A DNA stretch of 64,000 nucleotides from Corticimicrobacter sp040137905 (GCF_040137905.1 NZ_JBEFDG010000068.1:41351-105350); one strand, 5' to 3'. Positions 1 to 11,361 are shown, numbered from the stretch's first letter. Translations and numbers: made by a program. The notes: a model not told the origin generated them from the sequence alone.

Positions 1-1069
1 GCCGGTCAACGTGGCGCGCTACGACCAGCAGAAATACCCGATCTTCGAGAAGCTGATCGAAAAGCAGCTTTCATTCTTCTGGCGACCGGAGGAAGTCGAT
101 ATCTCCCAGGATCGTATCGACTACCAGAATCTGCCGGATCACGAAAAGCATATTTTCATCAGTAACCTGAAGTACCAGACACTGCTCGACTCCATCCAGG
201 GACGCAGCCCCAACGTGGCGTTCCTGCCGCTGGTGTCGCTGCCGGAGCTGGAAACCTGGATCGAGACCTGGGCATTTTCTGAAACGATCCATTCGCGCTC
301 GTACACGCACATCATCCGCAACATCGTCAATGATCCGTCGATCATTTTCGACGACATCATGCGCAATGAGCAAATCAGGCTGCGCGCCAGCGATATATCG
401 TCGTACTACGATGAACTGATCCACGACACCATGCTGTATTCGCAGTTGGGTGCGGGCGAACACGTCATCAACGGCGAGACGCGACGCGTGAGCGAGTACG
501 AACTCAAGAAGAAGATGTACCTGTGCCTGATGAATGTGAACATTCTCGAGGCCATCCGCTTCTACGTGAGCTTCGCCTGCTCGTTCGCCTTTGCAGAGCG
601 CAAGCTGATGGAAGGCAATGCCAAGATCATCCGCCTGATCGCACGCGACGAGGCACTGCACCTGACCGGCACCCAGCACCTGCTGAACATCATGCGCTCG
701 GGCCAGGATGATCCCGAATTCGCCAAGGTGGCCCAGGAAGTTGATCAGGCCTGCTTCGAGATGTTCAAGCAGGCAGCGATCCAGGAAAAGCAGTGGGCGG
801 AATACCTGTTCCGCGATGGCTCCATGATCGGCCTGAACAAAGACATCCTCAGTCAGTACGTCGAGTACATCACCAACATCCGCATGACGGCGGTGGGTCT
901 GAAGCCTGCCTTCGAGCAGGTCAAGCACAATCCCATTCCCTGGATCAATACCTGGCTGGCCTCCGATACCGTGCAGGTCGCGCCCCAGGAAGTGGAACTG
1001 AGTTCGTACCTGGTGGGCCAGATCGACGCCGAGGTTTCGGCCGATGATCTGAATGACTTCGAGCTATGA
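1..1069 (+). CDS. nrdB: Ribonucleoside-diphosphate reductase class Ia, beta subunit (5' end outside window)
   Basis: This is the radical-generating small subunit of aerobic ribonucleotide reductase, which makes dNTPs with NrdA. The frame is open to the left edge and codes PVN just before a GTG at 11. That matches the E. coli protein, where these residues are internal, so the true start lies upstream and about 20 residues are missing. Counting the GTG codon as residue 1, the radical and iron-site residues are D60, E91, H94, the tyrosyl radical Y98, and E214/H217 in ARDEALH. These correspond to E. coli D84, E115, H118, Y122, E238 and H241. The C-terminal tail that docks on NrdA is present (DDLNDFEL). 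The stop overlaps the next gene in an ATGA. nrdA is expected just left of the window. Confidence 0.97.
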   Translation, partial: PVNVARYDQQKYPIFEKLIEKQLSFFWRPEEVDISQDRIDYQNLPDHEKHIFISNLKYQTLLDSIQGRSPNVAFLPLVSLPELETWIETWAFSETIHSRSYTHIIRNIVNDPSIIFDDIMRNEQIRLRASDISSYYDELIHDTMLYSQLGAGEHVINGETRRVSEYELKKKMYLCLMNVNILEAIRFYVSFACSFAFAERKLMEGNAKIIRLIARDEALHLTGTQHLLNIMRSGQDDPEFAKVAQEVDQACFEMFKQAAIQEKQWAEYLFRDGSMIGLNKDILSQYVEYITNIRMTAVGLKPAFEQVKHNPIPWINTWLASDTVQVAPQEVELSSYLVGQIDAEVSADDLNDFEL

Positions 1070-1392
1070 CGCCACTTGTCACCACTTGGGACAAGCAATT
1101 CACGCTGCGCGAAGGGGAAACCTTGCTGGAAGGCCTGGAGCGCACCGGCCATGATGTCGAGTACCAATGCCGCAGTGGCTACTGCGGCATGTGCCGCCTG
1201 ACCCTGCTGGAAGGCCGGGTCAGCTACCAGGAAAAGCCCCTGGCCTTTGTCGGCCCCAGCGAAGTATTGCCTTGCTGCTGCACTGTTCAGGAACCTGTCA
1301 TGGTGGGCTGCGGCCTGCGTGCCGACCTGGACAGCCAGTTCGAACTCTTCCCAACCGATCTGCTCGGTACGCCGGACACGCCTCCGGCCTGA
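1066..1392 (+). CDS. yfaE: [2Fe-2S] ferredoxin, YfaE-type diferric-tyrosyl radical maintenance protein
   Basis: A 108-residue plant-type ferredoxin. Cluster ligands are visible as C35-x4-C40-x2-C43, with the fourth in the CCC run at 70-72, the same layout as E. coli YfaE. YfaE supplies electrons to NrdB to build and maintain the diferric-tyrosyl cofactor. The start codon overlaps the nrdB stop by four bases (ATGA), so the two are translationally coupled. The last 20 or so residues are a short acidic and proline-containing tail not needed for the fold. It converges on the chemoreceptor gene with a 55 bp gap and no clear terminator between them. Confidence 0.93.
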   Translation: MTPLVTTWDKQFTLREGETLLEGLERTGHDVEYQCRSGYCGMCRLTLLEGRVSYQEKPLAFVGPSEVLPCCCTVQEPVMVGCGLRADLDSQFELFPTDLLGTPDTPPA

Positions 1393-1447
1393 ACGGCCCC
1401 CAGTGCTGGAGGCCGCCTCTGGCCCAACCGCTTATCGGCGCAATACC

Positions 1448-3103
1448 TCAGCCCAATGCGCGCCGCCCGGCAGCCAGGGCTGCCGTCCCGACATCATCTT
1501 CCATATCGATGATCTGCCCACCTTCGGGCAATCGGAACACCGCGACAGACTGCTGCAACTGATCAGCCTGCTGCTCCAGGGAACTGGCAGCCGCAGCGGA
1601 CTGCTCGACCAGTGCCGCATTCTGCTGCGTAACCTGATCCATCTGCCCAACCGCAAGGTTGACTTGCTCGATGCCGCTGGATTGTTCCTTGGCAGCCGCT
1701 GCCATTTCGCTTACCAGGCCGTTGACATCGCGTACAGCCTTGAACAGTTCGTCCATGGTCCGGCCCGTGGACTCCACCAGGCGCGCACCGTTGTCGACCG
1801 TCGCCACCGATGACCCGATCAGTTCCTTGATCTCACGCGCAGCATTGGCGCTGCGCTGTGCCAATGCACGAACCTCGCTGGCCACCACCGCGAAACCCCT
1901 GCCCTGCTCTCCAGCGCGGGCAGCCTCGACGGCAGCATTGAGCGCCAGGATATTGGTCTGGAAGGCAATGCTGTCGATGACGCCGACAATTTCGCCGATC
2001 CGCTTGGAACTGCCGGAAATTTCGGCCATGGTCTGTACCACCTGCTCGAGTGCCTGCCCGCCGCGCTCTGCTACCTGGCCGGCAGTCGTCGCCATATGAT
2101 TGGCCTGCACCGCATTGTCGGCACTATGACGCACCGTAGAGGCCAACTCTTCCATGCTGGCAGCCGTTTCTTCAAGCGAGGCGGCCTGCTGCTCGGTACG
2201 ACTCGAGAGGTCTGTGTTGCCCATCGCAATCTCGCGAGCACCTGTGTGGATCTCATCCACACCCTGTCGCACGGTACCTACGGTACGGATCAGGTTGCCC
2301 TGCATATCGCGCAGAAAGGGGATGATGCGCCCCACACAATTGCGCCCGAACAGTTCGATCCGCCCAGTCAGGTCGCCTGCGGCAATGCGCTGAAAATGTC
2401 CGCGCAGCTCATCAAGAGGCCGGCGCACATACTTGACGACATAGCGATCAGCCAACAGCACGACCAGCAGGCAGAAACCCAGTACTGACAGCATGGCGGT
2501 AATGGCCCGCTGCCGATCCTCGCTGGCCTGTGCAATCTGTTCGACTTCGTATTTCTCGATGGCATCGATGTAGGCACCGATGCGCTGCTCGAAGGCCCGA
2601 CTCAGGTTGACCATCACTTCCACATTATGCTTGCGAAAGCCCTCCTGGTCGCCTCGCGCCAGGAACTGCCCCAGTGGCTCAACCCCCTGGTCGAAGACTG
2701 CCTTGAACGCATCGCCCAACTGGCTGGCCTCCTGCGTGAAGCGCTGCTGGCGCGCAGCCAGATCCTGAAACCGCTGAAAACTCTGGCGCGAAGCTTCGAC
2801 GGCAACCCGCACACTGTCGCCCTCGGCACGCGCCTGCTCGGTCCGCCCTGCCTGCACATGCTCGTACTGCCGTCCCAGTCGCAACCGGGCCCGCATGAAC
2901 TGGTCATTGCTCTTGCCCAATTCTGCCACTTCCATGAGGTAAATATGGCTTCCATCGAGCACTCTGCCGGCGTTATTGAGTGCACTGATACCAAGAGCCG
3001 ATAATGCCAGAACCAATACGCTGATCAACAGCAGAATAAAAAGAACCAGTGCGCGTATCGTGACATTACGCAAAAAGCCATCCAAACCCCGAACCTGCTT
3101 CAT
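1448..3103 (-). CDS. Methyl-accepting chemotaxis protein
   Basis: A 551-residue transmembrane chemoreceptor that signals to CheA/CheW. In order it has TM1 (about 18-40), a periplasmic four-helix-bundle-type sensor (about 41-200, ligand not predictable), TM2 (about 202-225), HAMP (about 220-273) and the cytoplasmic signalling coiled coil. The conserved hairpin tip (around the segment DSIAFQTNILALNAAVEAAR) is intact, as are flanking Glu/Gln-rich methylation helices. The C-terminus ends RRALG, with no NWETF-like CheR/CheB docking pentapeptide. No che genes are nearby, so it is a stand-alone receptor. An AGGA-like ribosome site precedes the ATG. Confidence 0.95.
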   Translation of the reverse strand: MKQVRGLDGFLRNVTIRALVLFILLLISVLVLALSALGISALNNAGRVLDGSHIYLMEVAELGKSNDQFMRARLRLGRQYEHVQAGRTEQARAEGDSVRVAVEASRQSFQRFQDLAARQQRFTQEASQLGDAFKAVFDQGVEPLGQFLARGDQEGFRKHNVEVMVNLSRAFEQRIGAYIDAIEKYEVEQIAQASEDRQRAITAMLSVLGFCLLVVLLADRYVVKYVRRPLDELRGHFQRIAAGDLTGRIELFGRNCVGRIIPFLRDMQGNLIRTVGTVRQGVDEIHTGAREIAMGNTDLSSRTEQQAASLEETAASMEELASTVRHSADNAVQANHMATTAGQVAERGGQALEQVVQTMAEISGSSKRIGEIVGVIDSIAFQTNILALNAAVEAARAGEQGRGFAVVASEVRALAQRSANAAREIKELIGSSVATVDNGARLVESTGRTMDELFKAVRDVNGLVSEMAAAAKEQSSGIEQVNLAVGQMDQVTQQNAALVEQSAAAASSLEQQADQLQQSVAVFRLPEGGQIIDMEDDVGTAALAAGRRALG

Positions 3104-3281
3104 GATGCTTCATCCTATTGTCATGCGAGCTACTGGGGGCAGATGCTAACACGAAGGTGTTTCATAAGGTTATGTCGTTATCGATAATAGGAAAATTGGT
3201 AAAAAAACGACGTGCACAGGATATGGAATGGCAACGAAACAGGCCATTGATGACATCAAAATTTCTATTTATTGCCAATTA

Positions 3282-4121
3282 TCACGTTTGCGGCAACCGT
3301 GCCAACGGGTCCTGCCGATAGAATTTCGAGAGCAGTGCATACCAGCCGGGAAACCAGTCGGCCAATGGCGCAGGGTCAGCGAAGAACACTTCGGAACTGA
3401 CCGCAAAGAACTCCGCCTCGTCCGTTGCAGCATAGGGATCCATGGGGAGGCTGGCGTACCATGGAAACGCGTCCTCCGACTCCGGGTCCATGTCCGGAGG
3501 AATGGCGGCCTCGACCTGCAGGACTGCCGTCTCAAAAGCATCCAGAGCCTGTTGCAGGGTCTGCTGCCAGACCGCAGGCGAAATGCCCGTCCCCACCAGG
3601 CTGGGCATCCCCTCCATGTCGCCACTGCGCAGATCCAGCTTGTGCGCGAACTCATGGATGACCACATTGTCACGCAGCGCCTGTCCTGGCCCCGCATCTT
3701 CCCAGGACAGGATGACCGGGCCGCCCTCCCAGGCCTCGCCCGAGGCTTCCTGCAGGTACTCGTGCACCACGCCGCTGTCTTCCTGCTCACGACGTGGAAT
3801 CATGAAGCCGCCTGGATAAACGATGATCTCGACCCAGCCTTCGTACCATGCAGGATCCAGCGCCAGAATGGGCAATGCGGCCTGAATGGCGATCGACAGC
3901 ATGATGTCGTCGGTGATCACCATGCCATGTGCACCGCTGAAGGTTTTGCTGGCCAGCAGCCAGGCTGCCCGGGCCCTCAGACTGGCATCCTCTTCGGCGC
4001 TCAGCCCCGCGAGGAATGGCAACGCCGCACATGCAGCCTGCCAGGCCGCATCCTCGATGCGTGCCTGCTGCAATGCCGTATCACGCGATGTCGCACCACG
4101 ACCTGCCAGCCATCGAAACAT
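3282..4121 (-). CDS. mtfA: MtfA-type zinc-dependent peptidase (M90)
   Basis: A 279-residue cytosolic metallopeptidase. The HEFAHKLD motif at 156-163 supplies the two histidines and catalytic Glu of the M90 family. The conserved segments WEGWVEI-like (WYEGWVEII) and YPGGF lie upstream of it. E. coli MtfA binds the repressor Mlc and relieves repression of ptsG. Whether an Mlc partner exists here cannot be told from this window. The N-terminus is short and hydrophilic with no signal peptide. It sits alone, between the chemoreceptor and the efflux gene on the same strand, 54 bp downstream of the latter, so it may be co-transcribed with it. Confidence 0.9.
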   Translation of the reverse strand: MFRWLAGRGATSRDTALQQARIEDAAWQAACAALPFLAGLSAEEDASLRARAAWLLASKTFSGAHGMVITDDIMLSIAIQAALPILALDPAWYEGWVEIIVYPGGFMIPRREQEDSGVVHEYLQEASGEAWEGGPVILSWEDAGPGQALRDNVVIHEFAHKLDLRSGDMEGMPSLVGTGISPAVWQQTLQQALDAFETAVLQVEAAIPPDMDPESEDAFPWYASLPMDPYAATDEAEFFAVSSEVFFADPAPLADWFPGWYALLSKFYRQDPLARLPQT

Positions 4122-4175
4122 CGCCCCTCCAGTACAAAGAAATGCATTGTACCCACGGCATGGGCGGGGCCGCAG

Positions 4176-5387
4176 TCACCCCTCCCGTCGTCCCCGAAGA
4201 CACAATGCGAAAGCAAGGGCACCACACAGGGCAATGACCACCGGCAAGGCCCCCGGCCCGGACGGTGCCATGCTGAGACCGTAACCGACCAATGCCGACA
4301 TCAGATACTGCACCATCCCCATCAGCGCCGAGGCCATGCCTGCCTGCGGCCCTGCGCTGGCCATGGTCAATGCCGTCAGATTGCCGAACACCAACCCCAG
4401 CGCACCTATCGCCAAGGCAATGAAAGCGATGTACACGCCCAGCGTCGCTGCTCCGGCCTGCACCGCGCCCCAGAGCGCCAGGCCCGCCATCGTGTGCACG
4501 GCCAGACCGAGATACAGGATCCGCTGCTCTCGAACGCCCCTTCGCAACAGGACGTTGCAGATCTGCCCCCCTGCCACCAGGCTCAGGGAATTGGCAGCAA
4601 ACAGATAGCTGAACTGCGCAGGCGTCAGGGCGAAATGCCCACTGAAGATAAATGCCGCGCCACTGATATAGGCAAACAGCGAACTGAGGACAAAGCCGCC
4701 CGCCAGCACATAGGCCATGAAGACCCGATTGCCCAGTTGCTGCAGCCATGTACGCAATAGCGGGCCGGGCTGCAACGCCACCTGTGCCGATGGTGCCAGG
4801 GTTTCCGGCAAGGCTCGCCATGTCCATATAAGTCCCAGAACCGACAATCCCGCCAATGCCCAGAAAATGGCGCGCCATCCGCCAAATCCCAGCAACTGGC
4901 TGCCCAGCAAAGGCGCGAGGATGGGTGCGATCATCATGACCTGCATCAACAGCGAAAAAATCCGTGCAGCTTCCAGCGTCGTACAACAATCCGCCACCAC
5001 GGCACGGGGTGCCACCAGACCTGCGGCCGCGCCCAGTGCCTGCAGGAAACGGGCTGCCATCAGCCATTCGATGCTGGGAGCCAGAGCTGCCAGCGCCGAC
5101 CCCAGGGCAAAGACCAGCACGCCCACCAGCAGCGGCAGACGCCGGCCATAACGATCCAGCAACGGTCCATAGAGCCCCTGACCGATCGCCAATCCGATCA
5201 GAAATACAGACAGCGTCTGTTGCGCCTTGCCTGCCGACACGCCGAAATCCTCGGCAATGGCCGGCATGCCTGGCAGATACATATCGATCGCCATCGCATC
5301 CAGTGCCGTCAGCAAGGCCAGCAAAAGAATCATTGATGTGCCAAGCGACAGTGGACGCGCTCCAGCGCCTGCTGCGACGGTTTTCAT
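4176..5387 (-). CDS. MFS drug efflux transporter, Bcr/CflA family
   Basis: A 403-residue, 12-helix major facilitator of the DHA1 Bcr/CflA group, which exports drugs such as bicyclomycin, or other hydrophobic substrates. Motif A-like DRYGRR follows TM2. TM1 carries LTALDAMAIDMYLPGMPAI, a segment typical of this group (D and Y are conserved in Bcr). I chose the ATG at 5387 because AGGAAGG lies just upstream. A longer reading to 5477 would run through the promoter described at 5449-5477. The substrate is not predictable. A palindromic operator between the -35 and -10 elements suggests repression by a TetR/MarR-type protein that is not encoded next to it. Confidence 0.88.
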   Translation of the reverse strand: MKTVAAGAGARPLSLGTSMILLLALLTALDAMAIDMYLPGMPAIAEDFGVSAGKAQQTLSVFLIGLAIGQGLYGPLLDRYGRRLPLLVGVLVFALGSALAALAPSIEWLMAARFLQALGAAAGLVAPRAVVADCCTTLEAARIFSLLMQVMMIAPILAPLLGSQLLGFGGWRAIFWALAGLSVLGLIWTWRALPETLAPSAQVALQPGPLLRTWLQQLGNRVFMAYVLAGGFVLSSLFAYISGAAFIFSGHFALTPAQFSYLFAANSLSLVAGGQICNVLLRRGVREQRILYLGLAVHTMAGLALWGAVQAGAATLGVYIAFIALAIGALGLVFGNLTALTMASAGPQAGMASALMGMVQYLMSALVGYGLSMAPSGPGALPVVIALCGALAFALCLRGRREG

Positions 5388-5448
5388 GCCTTGCCCTTCC
5401 TGTTTCAACCATGTACGCCATGTCGGCGATTTACATACAAGAGGCCGA

Positions 5449-5477
5449 ATGCTACCTATCGTTAGGTAGGATGTCAA
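5449..5477 (-). promoter_or_regulatory. Promoter with embedded palindromic operator for the Bcr-type efflux gene
   Basis: On the minus strand TTGACA (5472-5477) and TAGCAT (5449-5454) are separated by exactly 17 bp. A perfect inverted repeat, CTACCTA-N4-TAGGTAG (5452-5469), fills that spacer. An operator between the -35 and -10 boxes is the classical position for a TetR-type repressor. The predicted transcript starts near 5442, about 55 nt before the ATG. The elements are seen directly; the repressor is inferred. Confidence 0.75.
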
Positions 5478-5543
5478 TTCAAAGCAGCCTATCTATCCTG
5501 CCGCGGCTTGGCGGCCACGACAGGTGCGGCCTGCCTCCCGATA

Positions 5544-6155
5544 TCAATAGCCGACGGTAAAGCGGCGGCGCGAATGCGCCGGCTTTTCGATTTCATCCAC
5601 CATGGCAACGGCGTAGTCCTCGAAAGAAATGCGGCTCCCCTCTTTCCCGACCAGCAACGCATCATTTTCGAGACGAAATTTTCCGGTGCGCTCACCCGGC
5701 ACGAACTCCGCCGATGGCGACAGAAAAGTCCAGTCCAGATCAGGCTCTTCCTTCAGGCGTGCCAGGAAAGCGGCACCACGAGAGGCTTCGGGACGATAGG
5801 CCTCAGGAAAATCAGGCTGGTCGATCAGACGCTGGCCCGGAGCAACCTCCAGACTGCCCGCTCCACCTACAACCAGATAACGCGGCACACCCGCTTCCTT
5901 GACCGCACCGATCAGCACTTCAGGGTTCGACTGACCGAACATCACGGCACTGACAACGGCATCGTGTCCCTGCAGCAGTTGAGCCAACTCCACACGATCC
6001 TGCGCATCCCCCTGCCGTGCAGCCACCCCTGGCAGCGCAGCGATTTTCTCGGGATGGCGCGCGATGGCGGTAATCGTATGTCCACGATCCGACAACTCCT
6101 TGAGAATACGCGCCCCTGCCCGCCCCGATGCGCCGATCAATGCGATATGTGCCAT
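5544..6155 (-). CDS. NAD(P)-binding protein, atypical SDR / NmrA-like
   Basis: A 203-residue single-domain Rossmann protein. The N-terminal GASGRAGARI (8-17) is the dinucleotide-binding glycine motif GxxGxxG. VVGGAGSLEVAPG in the middle is typical of the YwnB/NmrA-like atypical SDR group, often annotated as NADH-flavin or quinone reductase. There is no YxxxK catalytic pair of classical SDRs. It diverges from an HxlR regulator, a common arrangement in which the regulator controls a redox enzyme in response to quinones, aldehydes or other electrophiles. A strong AAGGAG ribosome site precedes the ATG. Substrate unknown. Confidence 0.85.
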   Translation of the reverse strand: MAHIALIGASGRAGARILKELSDRGHTITAIARHPEKIAALPGVAARQGDAQDRVELAQLLQGHDAVVSAVMFGQSNPEVLIGAVKEAGVPRYLVVGGAGSLEVAPGQRLIDQPDFPEAYRPEASRGAAFLARLKEEPDLDWTFLSPSAEFVPGERTGKFRLENDALLVGKEGSRISFEDYAVAMVDEIEKPAHSRRRFTVGY

Positions 6156-6172
6156 GCTCCAGACTCCTTGAA

Positions 6173-6229
6173 ATCATATGTCAAAACAAGGTCTACAAAA
6201 TAGACCAATGAGATAAGCGATGCTACAGT
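6173..6229. promoter_or_regulatory. Divergent promoter region with HxlR-type operator
   Basis: A perfect inverted repeat, GGTCTA-N5-TAGACC, lies at 6190-6206. On the minus strand TATGAT (6173-6178) is a good -10 for the SDR-like gene, and the repeat covers its -35 position. On the plus strand TACAGT (6224-6229) lies 17 bp after TAGACC (6201-6206), so the right half-site doubles as a weak -35 for the regulator gene. Binding by the adjacent HxlR protein would therefore control both directions. Binding by that protein is inferred. Confidence 0.65.
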
Positions 6230-6305
6230 AGAACGACAGCAGCCACAAGAAGTCATCACTGTGTGACCTGGTACCTGCATACTGACCTTTTCCCTCGTCC
6301 ACCTC

Positions 6306-6683
6306 ATGACACTCATGTCCACGTCCGAATTGCCCAGTTTCGACCAGCCCTGTCCGATCCGCGATGTACTCGACCGGATCGGTGATCAATGGAGCCTCCT
6401 GATTCTGGAGGCGTTGGCGCAGCGCACACTGCGTTTCAATGAGTTGAATCGGGAAATCGGCGATATCTCGCGCCAGATGCTGTCGCGTACGCTCAAACGC
6501 CTTGAATATGATGGTTTCGTCAGTCGCACGCTGTATGCAGAAGTGCCTCCTCGCGTGGAATATGCACTGACTGACCTCGGACGCTCGTTCCTTGAGCCCA
6601 TGCAGCGATTGGTGGAATGGGCCGATCATCATCACGCGGCCATTTGCGAGGCCCGCCGTACGGCCATGATTCATCCGGCCTGA
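6306..6683 (+). CDS. HxlR-family transcriptional regulator
   Basis: A 125-residue winged-helix regulator of the HxlR (MarR-like) family. The family signature starts with CPIRDVLDRIGDQWSLLIL, containing the conserved N-terminal Cys (about residue 16) and the IGDKW-like motif, followed by the recognition helix SRQMLSRTLKRLEYDGFV. Members bind palindromes as dimers and often sense reactive electrophiles through the N-terminal Cys. The ATG at 6315 (residue 4) is an alternative start. It diverges from the SDR-like gene across a 150 bp region with a perfect palindrome, so autoregulation and control of that enzyme are likely. Confidence 0.9.
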   Translation: MTLMSTSELPSFDQPCPIRDVLDRIGDQWSLLILEALAQRTLRFNELNREIGDISRQMLSRTLKRLEYDGFVSRTLYAEVPPRVEYALTDLGRSFLEPMQRLVEWADHHHAAICEARRTAMIHPA

Positions 6684-6708
6684 GCGGGGTTCGGACAGGC
6701 AATGTCCG

Positions 6709-6714
6709 TATAAT
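6709..6714 (+). promoter_or_regulatory. Candidate -10 element for mutS
   Basis: A perfect TATAAT lies 70 bp before the mutS ATG. No good -35 is seen 16-18 bp upstream. A short inverted repeat, GGACA-N5-TGTCC (6693-6707), abuts it. Confidence 0.45.
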
Positions 6715-6784
6715 CGCCGGTTATCGTACCCACACGAGTGGTTGCGCAATCCATGCGCCACCACCCAACACGCAATTGACCTGA

Positions 6785-9436
<2,652 letters not shown>

Positions 9437-9466
9437 TCTTTTTTCTCCGGACACCTGTCACCTGCC

Positions 9467-10666
9467 ATGCATGCACCCATCGACATCAACCAGCCCCTGG
9501 CCCTGCTGGGCGGCCTGACGCCCAAGACTTTCATGCGGGAATACTGGCAGCGCAAGCCGCTGCTGATCCGCCAGGCCATTCCGGGCTTCAAGCCCCCTGT
9601 CTCTGTCGCCGACCTCAAGCGCATGAGCAAGCAGGACGCAGTCGAGTCGCGCCTGGTCTGGAAGGAAAACGACCGCTGGCAGCTTGAGAAAGGTCCGTTT
9701 TCGCGCTTGCCCAAGGCCGGCGAGCCGGACTGGACCCTGCTGGTGCAAAGCGTCGACCAGCATGTCGATGCTGCCGCCGCATTGACGCACCAGTTCCGCT
9801 TCGTGCCGGATGCGCGCATGGACGACCTGATGATCAGCATTGCCACCGATGGCGGTGGCGTGGGCCCCCACTACGACAGTTACGACGTTTTCCTGCTGCA
9901 GGGTGTCGGCCAGCGCCGCTGGCGCATCGGCGCCCAGCAGGACCAGACCCTGATCCCCGGCCTGCCGGTCCGCATCCTGCAGAACTTCCAGCCCGAAGCC
10001 GAATATGTGCTGGAACCGGGCGACATGCTCTACCTGCCCCCGCAGTATGCCCACGATGGCATCGCCGTCGGTGACTGCATGACACTGTCCATCGGTTTCC
10101 GCACCCTGACCCAGCAGGCGTTGGCACAGGGCATGCTCGAAGCCGCACTTGACCAGATGGCTGCCAGTGCCGGCATGCAGGGCGGTCTGTACGCTGATCC
10201 GCCGCTGCCCATGCCGCGCCTGGACAATGTGTACTACCGCGATCCCGGCCAGCCAGCCGTCACCACCCCTGCCGCCCTGCCCGACGGCATGATCAAGGCC
10301 GCCCTCCAGGCCGTCGGCAAGATCCGTTTCGACGAAAAGCTCGCAACCCGGTTCCTGGGCTGCTGGCTGACCGAGCCAAACGCCCTGGCCGAGTTCGACA
10401 GCCCGGAAGAGGCTCCCGACTTCACGGAAGCATGGCCAGCCTCCGGCACCCTGAGGCTGGATCGCCGCAGCCGCCTGCTCTACCGTAACAAGCGTTTCTT
10501 CATCAACGGCGAAACGCTTCAGCACGCAGCCCATCCCCTGCTCTATGCCCTGGCTGACCAGCGTACGATAGTCTGCGCAGACTATCGACGCCTGCCGGCC
10601 TCGCTGCGCGATCTGTTGACAGCCTGGGTCGAGGACGGCTGGTTGCACTACGAAGCAGCGCAGTAA
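9467..10666 (+). CDS. roxA: Ribosomal oxygenase, 50S L16 arginine hydroxylase (JmjC/cupin)
   Basis: A 399-residue Fe(II)/2-oxoglutarate oxygenase like E. coli YcfD/RoxA, which hydroxylates an arginine of ribosomal protein uL16. The iron triad is visible as H135-x-D137 in GPHYDSYD and H196 in PPQYAHDGI, matching E. coli H125/D127/H187. A C-terminal winged-helix dimerisation region follows, as in the family. It lies 30 bp downstream of mutS and is probably co-transcribed. After the stop, an imperfect hairpin (10683-10708, CTCCTGC...GCAGGAG) lacks a T-tract, so it is not a convincing terminator. Confidence 0.93.
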   Translation: MHAPIDINQPLALLGGLTPKTFMREYWQRKPLLIRQAIPGFKPPVSVADLKRMSKQDAVESRLVWKENDRWQLEKGPFSRLPKAGEPDWTLLVQSVDQHVDAAAALTHQFRFVPDARMDDLMISIATDGGGVGPHYDSYDVFLLQGVGQRRWRIGAQQDQTLIPGLPVRILQNFQPEAEYVLEPGDMLYLPPQYAHDGIAVGDCMTLSIGFRTLTQQALAQGMLEAALDQMAASAGMQGGLYADPPLPMPRLDNVYYRDPGQPAVTTPAALPDGMIKAALQAVGKIRFDEKLATRFLGCWLTEPNALAEFDSPEEAPDFTEAWPASGTLRLDRRSRLLYRNKRFFINGETLQHAAHPLLYALADQRTIVCADYRRLPASLRDLLTAWVEDGWLHYEAAQ

Positions 10667-10921
10667 ACTGGCCGCTGACCACCTCCTGCTGGCAGTCCTG
10701 GGCAGGAGACACTGAATCAGGAGCAACGCAACGAGAAACATTAAGTTTCAATAGATACTGATTTTAGTTTCTTGTTGCATTGGCGAAGCCAGCGCTTTAA
10801 CTTTTCTACTTTTCCTATTAGGGTTTTCCGGTAATCTGCTCTCCATGCCGGGACACATGAATGGTCATGAGAATTATCCCGCCCTGTATTCACACAGATG
10901 CTTCCTCATAGGAGAATATAT

Positions 10922-11299
10922 ATGCACAAGTCCCTGATTGCCGGTGCCATCATTGCCTTCGGTCTGGCCGCTTGCGGCCAGAAAGACGACGCAACGCCTC
11001 CGGCAAACACCAACGCACCTGCCGCCACCGCACCTGCACCGGCTGCGACGCCGGCTCCCACGGCACCTGAGACCCAGGCCCCCGCCGGTACGGCTCCGGC
11101 AGGCACCGAAGGTGCCACCGAATCCCAGCTCGACCAGAAGATCGACCAACTCTCGCAAAGCGCCGATCAACTCAAGGAAGACGCCAAGACCGCTGCTGGC
11201 GACGTGAAGGATGCCGCCGCCGAACAGATCGACCGCGCCAAGGAAGCCATCGACGAACACCGCGATGCGCAAAAGGCCGAGGAAACCAAGGCCAACTAA
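10922..11299 (+). CDS. Small Ala/Pro-rich lipoprotein with amphipathic C-terminal helix
   Basis: A 125-residue predicted lipoprotein. The signal peptide ends in the lipobox LAAC, with the lipidated C18. Next is an Ala/Pro/Thr-rich low-complexity segment (about 25-65). A highly charged helical region (about 70-125) carries heptad-like QLDQKIDQLSQSADQLKEDA. This tether-plus-helix layout resembles Lpp-like or spacer lipoproteins, but I do not recognise a family. The ATG at 10922 is chosen because TAGGAG lies about 9 nt upstream. The 255 bp upstream (10667-10921) are AT-richer than the surroundings and probably hold its promoter, but I could not fix a convincing -35/-10 pair. A strong terminator follows. 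Confidence 0.8.
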   Translation: MHKSLIAGAIIAFGLAACGQKDDATPPANTNAPAATAPAPAATPAPTAPETQAPAGTAPAGTEGATESQLDQKIDQLSQSADQLKEDAKTAAGDVKDAAAEQIDRAKEAIDEHRDAQKAEETKAN

Positions 11300-11328
11300 G
11301 TGACGGTGCCCGCAGGGGCAAAGTCCAG

Positions 11329-11361
11329 AGCGGCGATCTCATCAGAGGTCGCCGCTTTTTT
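11329..11361 (+). terminator. Intrinsic terminator of the small lipoprotein gene
   Basis: AGCGGCGA (11329-11336) pairs with TCGCCGCT (11349-11356), a perfect 8 bp stem with a 12 nt loop followed by a run of six T. It lies 30 bp after the stop codon. Confidence 0.9.

Noticed and set aside
10683..10708. Terminator after roxA
   Set aside because: The 7 bp inverted repeat has a 12 nt loop and no following T-tract.
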